Part shown: positions 27,935 to 35,295 of the stretch, piece by piece
How positions within the stretch are numbered: position 1 is the first letter of the stretch
Layout of the letters: each line of letters starts with the position of its first letter
Assembly (NCBI GenBank): GCA_009692745.1
Contig: SHYO01000027.1
Coordinates: forward strand, 1 to 35,295
Direction: 5' to 3'
Origin: Chloroflexota bacterium
GTDB taxonomy: Bacteria; Chloroflexota; Anaerolineae; Epilineales; SHYO01
Length of the DNA: 35,295 nucleotides
The notes under the pieces: model-generated
Seen by the model: the letters and a program-made list of their open reading frames with translations, nothing else
Told to the model about the DNA's origin: nothing
Database searches by the model: none
Position numbers and translations under genes: made by a program

Positions 27935-29191
27935 TTACTGATTATTAATTGTTGTGAGACAGCTCAAGACAGCTGCATCCATTGCTGCCAATGTATCGTC
28001 TACATCTTGTTTGTTGTGCTCCAAACAGATAAAGCTAGGGTGGTTTGCTAATATTAAGACTCCATGTCGTGCTAGTTCATTGATTAGGGATGACTTCAGA
28101 TTCTGTGCCCTTTCTGAATGCTGGTGAAACCATAGCGCTGGCATACAAGGCCAACGGTACGCTACAGCCTGAATATCTTCTATCAACCTGTACCGGTTCA
28201 GAATCTCATTGGTACCGTCAATCAGCTTCTGTCCTAATTCCCATAACCGAGTAATGCTCCCTGATCTTTCGAGGATCGAGATTGTCTTTAAGGCTGCTGC
28301 GATAGAAACCAGTTCATTATTATAGGTCCCCATTATCCTGGCAGATTGAATTAGACCCATGATTTTGGGTTGCCCGAGGACGACAGCCAATGGAAAACCA
28401 TTTGATATGGCCTTACTCAAAACGGTTATGTCAGGTTTTATGTTGTACAGCCCTTGGACACCATTCAAGCTCACGCGAAAACCCGTCTTAATTTCATCTA
28501 AGATCAATAAAGCACCTTCTTCCTCAGTAAGCTTGCGTAATTGCCTGAGATTTTCTTCGAACGGTTCTCTAAGTTGAATGGGGTCTAGAATTAATGCAGC
28601 GACAGAGGGACGGTGTGCCTGAAAAAGGTCGGCTAATTGTTGAAAGTCCTCCCCATCCCAACTGACTACTAGCGCTGCTGTAGGGTCCTGAGGTATGCCA
28701 GGAATATAGCGTGGGGGAAAGGGATCAGCCTCAAAGAGGTGCCATGAGGTGTAAGGAGATATGAAGGCATCATGCCAACCATGGAAACCGCAACGAAAAA
28801 TAGTGGCTCTACCTGTAAACGCACGTGCGAGACGGATAGCCGCAGAAATCGCCTCAGAACCAGTCTTCATAAAAAGGCAACAATCTGTATAAGGAAAGAT
28901 ACGTTTCAGAGTCGCATTTAACTGATAATGCAGCGTAGTATATGAGGGGAAGATGATACCTAACTCTAATTGTTGAATGACTGCCTGGTTGACCTCTGCG
29001 TTGCAGTGGCCAATGATAATAGGCCCATATCCGCAGATGTAGTCAATGTAAGTCTGGTCGAATTGATCCCAACATCGTCCACCATGGCCTCGCACAATGA
29101 ATCTCCCTGGCAAACCCTGCAGCGCCGAAAGTACGCCACCTGGCAAGGTAGGAGAGGGATTGGTCAGATCCATACGGCTTTGAATACTCAC
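27935..29191 (-). CDS. Class-III PLP-dependent aminotransferase (glutamate-1-semialdehyde aminotransferase-like)
   Basis: 418 aa; FMKTGSEAISAAIRLARAFTGRATIFRCGFHGWHD, LILDEIKTGFR, DITVLSKAISNGFPL (PLP lysine). GTG start overlaps the upstream stop (GTGA). Confidence 0.92.
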   Translation of the reverse strand: MSIQSRMDLTNPSPTLPGGVLSALQGLPGRFIVRGHGGRCWDQFDQTYIDYICGYGPIIIGHCNAEVNQAVIQQLELGIIFPSYTTLHYQLNATLKRIFPYTDCCLFMKTGSEAISAAIRLARAFTGRATIFRCGFHGWHDAFISPYTSWHLFEADPFPPRYIPGIPQDPTAALVVSWDGEDFQQLADLFQAHRPSVAALILDPIQLREPFEENLRQLRKLTEEEGALLILDEIKTGFRVSLNGVQGLYNIKPDITVLSKAISNGFPLAVVLGQPKIMGLIQSARIMGTYNNELVSIAAALKTISILERSGSITRLWELGQKLIDGTNEILNRYRLIEDIQAVAYRWPCMPALWFHQHSERAQNLKSSLINELARHGVLILANHPSFICLEHNKQDVDDTLAAMDAAVLSCLTTINNQ

Positions 29192-29736
29192 TCTTCACCT
29201 TCTTCGAGTACCTCATAATAAGGTCGGTTTCCATATCTATCTTGATACGTCCTCCGAGCACCTATTGTTGATTTACTTAGTTCATCCTCTTCCTTTTTCT
29301 GGAGTTCACTAAGAGTGAATTCATGTAAAGATTCAGTTTTGCCCGGTTCGCCAATTTCCGGTTTACCTTTCTTGATCCGGCATAGAAAAGAAACAATCAC
29401 CCAATTTTGCAGGCCATGGTCTTGCTCATAGAATTCAACCTGGCGAATTTCAAACAAGCGATCGACCACAATCTCAAGTCCTACAGCTTGAGCAGACAAT
29501 TCCTGATCAATCTCCTCCCGTAGCTCTTGAAGTAAATCCTCCCGGTCCCCAAGGCTCCCGCCAACCCCTTCCAGCTTGCCTATTTCATCCCGGCTATGAG
29601 GACCTCGTTTTTGAAGTAAGATTTTTCCTTCCGGCGTAAAGATAAGTGCTTCGACAGCTATGCGGAATCCCGGCTTGTGATAGCCAATCTTCCTCAAGTG
29701 GTCTAGCACTTCGGCCTTAGTTCTCATCATTTTCAC
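29188..29736 (-). CDS. Nudix-like hydrolase with non-canonical Nudix box
   Basis: 182 aa, GTG start with AGGAGGTG RBS; GFRIAVEALIFTPEGKILLQKRGPHSRDEIGKLEGVGGSLGDREDLLQELREEIDQEL. Confidence 0.8.
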   Translation of the reverse strand: MKMMRTKAEVLDHLRKIGYHKPGFRIAVEALIFTPEGKILLQKRGPHSRDEIGKLEGVGGSLGDREDLLQELREEIDQELSAQAVGLEIVVDRLFEIRQVEFYEQDHGLQNWVIVSFLCRIKKGKPEIGEPGKTESLHEFTLSELQKKEEDELSKSTIGARRTYQDRYGNRPYYEVLEEGEE

Positions 29737-29774
29737 GACAGCACCTCCTAAAATGGTAGTATCTCCCTAAGACG

Positions 29775-32700
29775 TTAATCCCACGCATGCCTGCTAAGTC
29801 TAGGATAGATATCCCTTAGCGTCTCTTGGAGATAGTGGAAGGCCTCCTTGCCTTTAGGCAAACGCACAAAAACGCCGCTCCCTTTTTTTAAACCTGTACA
29901 GATCTGGGAGTCAGCGCTATGTACTACGAAAGCATAATAAGAAGTCAAAGGAAGTTTTTGCATAGTCTCAAATTGCGCTATACCTTTAATAAAAGCAATA
30001 TCTGCTGATCGGAGTACTTCTTGAAGCTTATTAGAGCAAAACAAAGGTTCAATTGCCGACCGAGAACTTTCCTCGAGGAATAAACTAAATCTAGTAGAGT
30101 GGGAAAGGTCGTGAAAAATTGGATATTCCAAGCATTTTTTTAGAGTTGACTCATTTGCATTATTTGCCACGACGCGAGAGCTTACTACTCCGGTGACTTT
30201 TAGCTTAGGATTCTGGCTTATTAAACGTTGAATTAGAGCTAAGTCCCATACCAACTCTCCGTTATCGCCAAACATAAAAACCATGTGACATTCTTTTGAC
30301 AACGTTTCTTTCAAAAACTGATTTCTATCATCAAATTCCAGTTTTCCCATAGGAGTAAATTGCTCTTCAAGGCTATCACCTTGACTATGCCACCATACTG
30401 TCCCTGAGAATACCTCATACTCAATCAATCTATTGAGATCCAATGACTTCGATGATTGGAAACCTTTCATGGCACGATCATTTGCTTCATATCCTGTGAT
30501 TAAAAGACGGTCAACACGTGCCAGGTCGTAGCAATCCAGGACCATATATATTAATGCATCGAGGTCGTTGTCGGCGAGATCTCGCCACAATTGGCGGGAT
30601 TGATTCACTTCAGTAGAAAGAAGAACAGCTACCACTTCCATCAAATTCTGCGCATTTTGATAATATTGATTGGCCGTAGAACCAGCGCTCAATTTTTCTT
30701 CTACCGCAAGCTTAATACGAGTATCCTGGTAGAGGAGGTTATATTCAAACTTGCTCTGTGGAACCTTATCCATGATAGGGAGTGATCGATCGATAGGTGC
30801 ATTCCTCTCCGACATCTTTTTGGGAAAGAGCTTCTCAATCATTCGGGTATTTATATCCGATGAAAAAATAGAAGCATAGGACTTGAGTTCTTGATCGGCC
30901 TCTGCCTGAGAACACACTCGATCAGTATATTTTGCATATATGTCAGCAAGTGTGGCTGGGTAAGTCTTGATTGGGAGCGTACCCTTGATAAGAATAGGTC
31001 GGTGGATTCGCAATACACGGAACCCCGTATCATCATACCGATTTACTGAAAGGACACAGTCCCGGTAGGCAGAGCGATGAGCCCGTGCTTGGTCGTGCCA
31101 CCCGCCTCCACGCCGATATCGATATTTTGAGTCGAGTGCCTCTATATGGTTCGCCTGCTTCAGATCCGACGTATACTTGTCAACACCATAATTCTGGACC
31201 CATTCCCAAATATTTCCATTCATGTCTATCACCCCATCATGTGTGATATCTAATGGGAAGAGACCTATAGGAGCAAGATGGCGCAATCCAGAATAATCAT
31301 TATGGATTTTATCTCCCAAATCTTGGGGTGGCATGTTACCAAAGATATATCTCATGTAATGAGACTGGCCTCGCCTGATTACGTATTCCCATTCGGCTTC
31401 AGTTGGCAAACGATATATCATTTCATCATCTCTGCGAGATAACCAATTGCAGTACGCCTGTGCTTCATACAAGCTTACATATACAACGGGACAATTGGGA
31501 TAGGAAAGCTGCTCGTCCCAACGATTAGGAGACAGAATCTGGCGTTGCTGCCTCCATTCCCAACCGTCAGGATCCCATAGGAATTGATCCTGATATCCCC
31601 CGTCTTCGACAAACAGCGCAAATTCCTGAACTGTCAAAGGATATTTTCCAATCTCAAATGAAGCAGAGAAAACTTGGTGTACTGGTTGCTCATTCTGTTC
31701 GGAAAATTCGTCGTAGTTGGAATGTAATATATCTTTGTTCTGTGATCCCAAACAAGCGACACCGCCGGGAATTCTAACCCAATTCTTCTCTTGATTGAAC
31801 AACCGAGGATCACCGCCGCGTCCAAGTGCCACCGCGGCATCATAACGAGTTTGCAAATCAAGTGTTATTTCCGCAGGAGTGAAGATTTGCATAACCTGAT
31901 CCCTAGCCTCCAGGTACTTGCTAACGCGGTAAACAGAGTAGTTATATATGAAGATATCTTGAAGCACAAACCCTAGGAACCCGACAACCTTCGCTGTTTC
32001 CGCAAGAGATTTATCCTTTCGCGAATTAAGGACAAGATTAACAAGCAAGTCGATTCTATCATCTCCCAATCGATGTAATATAGCCGGAAAAAAACGTAGT
32101 ACTTCGCGCCAATCTGCACTAAATAGATGTTTCTTAATGATACTCCACCAACTTTTCCTGCCACTATCCGTCATTGAAGCAATCTTACAGGCCGCAAGAT
32201 ACTCTTGAAATGATGTGTGCCAGAAAGAGATATTTCCTATTCCACGACGAATAATAATACCCGTCGCTATCTCATCTTGCTCAAGGAATTCCTGAGCTTG
32301 CTGGATTTTATCTTCTTTATCTGATCCATCAAAGTTGAGGGCTATCTGTTCTGCTGCCCACCTTAGTCCAACTCGCGTGAGCCTACCTTTCTGATGAAGA
32401 AACATTGACAACGCCAATGTTTTATAACAGTTCTCTCTGAATTCTTTGTTCTTGTGGCTATGCATAGAATAGCGGGCGCGAATCAGCCAGTCAATTACAG
32501 CCTCATACAAGTCTGCTTTGCCTTCCGGAAGCTTTGGCTGGTTCCAATGGACGAGGATGATCGAGGTAAGCATTACCGGGTTACGGGCTAGGAGATTAAC
32601 ATCACGACGCAAACGTATCGTATTTAGTAGTTCCCGTTCGTATTGGTCTGCCTGAAGAGAGTTTGTTCTGCCGTAATTTGGATTGCTATAGAACAATAAG

Positions 32701-34214
32701 TTTACCCAGGCGCTGATGAACGTATGTATCTCTTTATCACTCAGAGTGTCAATCACAGAAACCCTAAAATCCATAGGAATAGATATATTTTGTAAGACAC
32801 CTGGCCGGCTAGTGACAACCCAACTGCACTTTGACCACTCTTTGACACTACTATCAATTATCTCTACTATCTGGATACGGGCCTCCTCGCTGGGTAACTC
32901 GTCCAGGCCATCAACCAGGAAAAGAACTTGTCCTGACTTTAGCTTGCCCTGAAGCCAAGCATCCGTAAATCCCCAACCATGTGTTGTGGATTGCCCGATC
33001 CAAAAGCTAATTAGCACATGCCAAGACGGGCCTATGTCTCGAGATCTCGTTAAATGGAAATCGTAAATATCTGCCGCCCGCGTGAGCAAAGGCAAAGGAA
33101 AGCTGGTATTATCTACCATGATCCTAGCCAGGTAGCTAAGAAAAGTCGTTTTTCCTGCTCCTGGGTCACCAAGGAGCAACGTCAAACGGTTCTTTTTAAC
33201 CACATCTGTCAAAGGGATCCTTCTTGTACCCCCCTGTAATTCAGTCTCTGCGCCTTCAAGAGAAATTACTTCGTGCGCATGTAGTTGCATGTACAACTCA
33301 AGCAGCGGGAACCGCTGTGCTTGTACTGCGCCTCGTGCTGCAAGACCCCTAATATCAATATATCCGGTAAAGTCACGTAACCATTCACGGTAGATATTCT
33401 CATTAACCGGAGGGGATATGATTCGATCTTTGTTTAATCTTGGAAGCTTGATGCTGAATGCTTGTAGCCAATTTAGGATAGTTTGATTTTTATTATTATC
33501 AGCAGTTAGTTCGATAGCCATCAATCCTTTTTGCCTCAGATCCTTGACCTCCAATTTTTTTGCATCAAAAATTATTATGTAATGGTTTCGACGGAGAGGA
33601 TCTTCATGCGGTCGTATATAATCAAGAATCCCCAATAGCCTTTCGTCATTGGGTTCAAAGCCTATAAAAAGGGCTGTTTTCTTTGTTAAAGTATCAATTA
33701 GCAGATTTGCCAGTTTCTCATGATTGTTAAAATACTGGTGATATTCATCTCGTGTAATGACTAGACTCTCTGGTCGATCCAAGCGTCCGTGAAGATAGAC
33801 CAACTGCAAGCGATCTTCTTCCCAAAAATGGATATCGGTGTCCGTTATAATAGTGTAATATTTGCGGTTTACATTTCTCAAAGCTTCTTCCAGTAAACTA
33901 TCATGGATACTAGCAGCAATAATCATTGAGGCAGGTAGGTTTACCAAAACGTTATGCAAGTCTGATGGGTACTTACCTGACGCATCAAAGAAATCACGCA
34001 CACGAGTCCTCAGTGCATTTTTCCCATATTCATATTCATAGAATTGCGCTATCATTTGAGGTCTTTTCTCGTCAGGTATACCAAGTGTAGAACCTAGTTG
34101 GTCCTTCAATTCCGCCCAACACGGCAATCCTGCCATTTTCTGCAGATCTGGTCCTAAGAAGATTATTGCCTTACCTGAAGCGAATCCATCAATTAATTCA
34201 AGAGGAATGTTCAT
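29775..34214 (-). CDS. Multidomain STAND-type protein: SIR2-like - NACHT NTPase - FGE/SUMF1 - probable DUF89/ARMT1-like C-terminus
   Basis: ~1479 aa (start preferred at ATG 34214 with TGAGGT RBS; ORF track start 34244). SIR2-like region with LVYLHGRLDRPESLVITRDEYHQYF; Walker A LLLGDPGAGKTTF, Walker B VLFLVDGLDELP; FGE region (WVRIPGGVACLGS...YPLTVQEFALF...YRLPTEAEWEYVIRRG...DMNGNIWEWVQNY...YRRGGGWHDQARAHRSAYR...DDTGFRVLR); C-terminus FMFGDNGELVWDLALIQRLI...LRSADIAFIKGIAQFETM, DUF89-like. Confidence 0.85.
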   Translation of the reverse strand: MNIPLELIDGFASGKAIIFLGPDLQKMAGLPCWAELKDQLGSTLGIPDEKRPQMIAQFYEYEYGKNALRTRVRDFFDASGKYPSDLHNVLVNLPASMIIAASIHDSLLEEALRNVNRKYYTIITDTDIHFWEEDRLQLVYLHGRLDRPESLVITRDEYHQYFNNHEKLANLLIDTLTKKTALFIGFEPNDERLLGILDYIRPHEDPLRRNHYIIIFDAKKLEVKDLRQKGLMAIELTADNNKNQTILNWLQAFSIKLPRLNKDRIISPPVNENIYREWLRDFTGYIDIRGLAARGAVQAQRFPLLELYMQLHAHEVISLEGAETELQGGTRRIPLTDVVKKNRLTLLLGDPGAGKTTFLSYLARIMVDNTSFPLPLLTRAADIYDFHLTRSRDIGPSWHVLISFWIGQSTTHGWGFTDAWLQGKLKSGQVLFLVDGLDELPSEEARIQIVEIIDSSVKEWSKCSWVVTSRPGVLQNISIPMDFRVSVIDTLSDKEIHTFISAWVNLLFYSNPNYGRTNSLQADQYERELLNTIRLRRDVNLLARNPVMLTSIILVHWNQPKLPEGKADLYEAVIDWLIRARYSMHSHKNKEFRENCYKTLALSMFLHQKGRLTRVGLRWAAEQIALNFDGSDKEDKIQQAQEFLEQDEIATGIIIRRGIGNISFWHTSFQEYLAACKIASMTDSGRKSWWSIIKKHLFSADWREVLRFFPAILHRLGDDRIDLLVNLVLNSRKDKSLAETAKVVGFLGFVLQDIFIYNYSVYRVSKYLEARDQVMQIFTPAEITLDLQTRYDAAVALGRGGDPRLFNQEKNWVRIPGGVACLGSQNKDILHSNYDEFSEQNEQPVHQVFSASFEIGKYPLTVQEFALFVEDGGYQDQFLWDPDGWEWRQQRQILSPNRWDEQLSYPNCPVVYVSLYEAQAYCNWLSRRDDEMIYRLPTEAEWEYVIRRGQSHYMRYIFGNMPPQDLGDKIHNDYSGLRHLAPIGLFPLDITHDGVIDMNGNIWEWVQNYGVDKYTSDLKQANHIEALDSKYRYRRGGGWHDQARAHRSAYRDCVLSVNRYDDTGFRVLRIHRPILIKGTLPIKTYPATLADIYAKYTDRVCSQAEADQELKSYASIFSSDINTRMIEKLFPKKMSERNAPIDRSLPIMDKVPQSKFEYNLLYQDTRIKLAVEEKLSAGSTANQYYQNAQNLMEVVAVLLSTEVNQSRQLWRDLADNDLDALIYMVLDCYDLARVDRLLITGYEANDRAMKGFQSSKSLDLNRLIEYEVFSGTVWWHSQGDSLEEQFTPMGKLEFDDRNQFLKETLSKECHMVFMFGDNGELVWDLALIQRLISQNPKLKVTGVVSSRVVANNANESTLKKCLEYPIFHDLSHSTRFSLFLEESSRSAIEPLFCSNKLQEVLRSADIAFIKGIAQFETMQKLPLTSYYAFVVHSADSQICTGLKKGSGVFVRLPKGKEAFHYLQETLRDIYPRLSRHAWD

Positions 34215-34526
34215 CGGTACCTCATTTTCTTTAAAGATGGACACAAAGCACTTGCAGACTGTGAATTACTATGGGGTCGGTTGTCCTACCTTTTTTAGCC
34301 AGCAGGCGAGAATTGTTATAGATCAAGAATCCTAGAATGGCTTTTCCCCGACAAATTGAAGGGTTACTTAAGCCTAAGGTAGACCTGCTCATAGATGTTT
34401 GGACTGTGATACTAAAGGCACAATACTGCCGCTGGCGATTGTAGCAACCATCGATAGGACACAGCTTTCTTCTGCTTTTGGAGTATATCGCTTATCTCTA
34501 TTTCTACTAAACAAGGGGCAGTCCAC

Positions 34527-35141
34527 TCAACTCACATCATATATCTCTTTCATCGGTTCAGTGTATGGAAAGTGAGATTCCTTTTCGAGGTTCAAATTCT
34601 GCTTTCGTAGCTTGCTACGCACCCAAAACTGCTGCAAAAACCAAATTGTGACGAATGCAACAACACCTATAATCAGTGCCCAAAACTGATCTTTCGAAGA
34701 GAAATAGAGATAGGTCACCACCAAAACAATTGCAGTAAAGGAGACGCTGTTTATAGTGGTCAATATTCCGTCGCTTCCACGTTGGGCGAGATAAGATAGA
34801 CTCAGTTCCACCCTTGGTCTGTCATCGCGTGGCGGAAATGCGACATATGAAGCAATAGCTTTGTTTTGGTCTTCAAACCATCTTCTGACTCGTCCTGCCC
34901 TTCGGTAAAACACGACTATCGAGACAGAATACTCTACAACCTGGTTCAAGGTCGTTAGAGCTAACAAAAAAACGGCGAGAAAAATTAGAAGCAAACCCGG
35001 AGCCCCAATAGGCTGAAACTTCTCAATAAGTGTGGGCAATACCGTTATAGTTGCTGCTACAACAATGAGAAAGAAATTAACTCGGTTGGTTTTGAGTTCT
35101 TCATAATCAGACGCACGTTGTTGCAAGGCATTAAACTCCAC
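34527..35141 (-). CDS. Predicted 4-TM membrane protein of unknown function
   Basis: 204 aa; hydrophobic segments NFFLIVVAATITVLPTLI, GLLLIFLAVFLLALTTL, FTAIVLVVTYLYF, FWALIIGVVAFVTIWFL. GTG start with weak RBS. Confidence 0.7.
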   Translation of the reverse strand: MEFNALQQRASDYEELKTNRVNFFLIVVAATITVLPTLIEKFQPIGAPGLLLIFLAVFLLALTTLNQVVEYSVSIVVFYRRAGRVRRWFEDQNKAIASYVAFPPRDDRPRVELSLSYLAQRGSDGILTTINSVSFTAIVLVVTYLYFSSKDQFWALIIGVVAFVTIWFLQQFWVRSKLRKQNLNLEKESHFPYTEPMKEIYDVS

Positions 35142-35207
35142 TATAATAATACCTTCGCCAAAATTGGATTTGGCGGTTCACCAGCCTATTGGCGTAAGAA
35201 TTCGGCG

Positions 35208-35229
35208 ATATACCCCGTTCGGGGTATAT
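35208..35229. repeat. Hairpin/palindrome ATATACCCC-GTTC-GGGGTATAT
   Basis: Perfect 9-bp inverted repeat with 4-nt loop upstream of the 4-TM gene (minus strand). Confidence 0.6.
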
Positions 35230-35295
35230 GCTAGAAATGGCTAATGAATAAAAATCCCTTCTGGATTTTCCGTACCGAATTTTTATTGACGATAT

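Noticed and set aside
30900-31800. FGE domain as a diversity-generating retroelement target
   Set aside because: FGE/C-lectin folds are DGR targets, but no reverse transcriptase or template/variable repeat pair is visible in the window.
1-35295. tRNA or rRNA genes
   Set aside because: No recognisable tRNA TPsiC/anticodon layout or rRNA sequence noticed; the only structured RNA supported is the GEMM-I riboswitch.

Overview
Window from a GC-rich bacterial chromosome, probably Chloroflexota-like (inferred from gene content only). Three zones. (1) ~1-9.2 kb and ~17.2-21.1 kb: carbohydrate-related genes (TIM-barrel glycoside hydrolase-like proteins, a six-hairpin glycosidase, alpha/beta hydrolases and acetyl-xylan-esterase-like proteins) interspersed with GAGTAYACTC-type palindromes. 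(2) ~9.5-17.0 kb: a c-di-GMP signalling operon with a consensus sigma70 promoter, a GEMM-I (c-di-GMP-I) riboswitch with a terminator and a mutually exclusive antiterminator pairing, an orphan PotD-like solute-binding protein, a Cache/HAMP/multi-PAS HisKA_2 histidine kinase and a REC-PAS-GGDEF-EAL response regulator. (3) ~25.1-35.3 kb: a visibly AT-richer accessory island that starts where a yifB/comM-family gene loses its conserved N-terminus. It carries a ~200-bp direct repeat, a small SIR2 protein, transposase debris, a Gfo/Idh/MocA oxidoreductase, a class-III aminotransferase, a Nudix-like protein, a giant SIR2-NACHT-FGE/SUMF1 protein with a probable DUF89/ARMT1-like C-terminus, and a 4-TM membrane protein. 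The island is the best candidate for an undescribed (probably defence-related) system. The riboswitch-controlled PotD-like/kinase/GGDEF-EAL operon is the second highlight. All calls come from reading the sequence and ORF track; no database searches were run.
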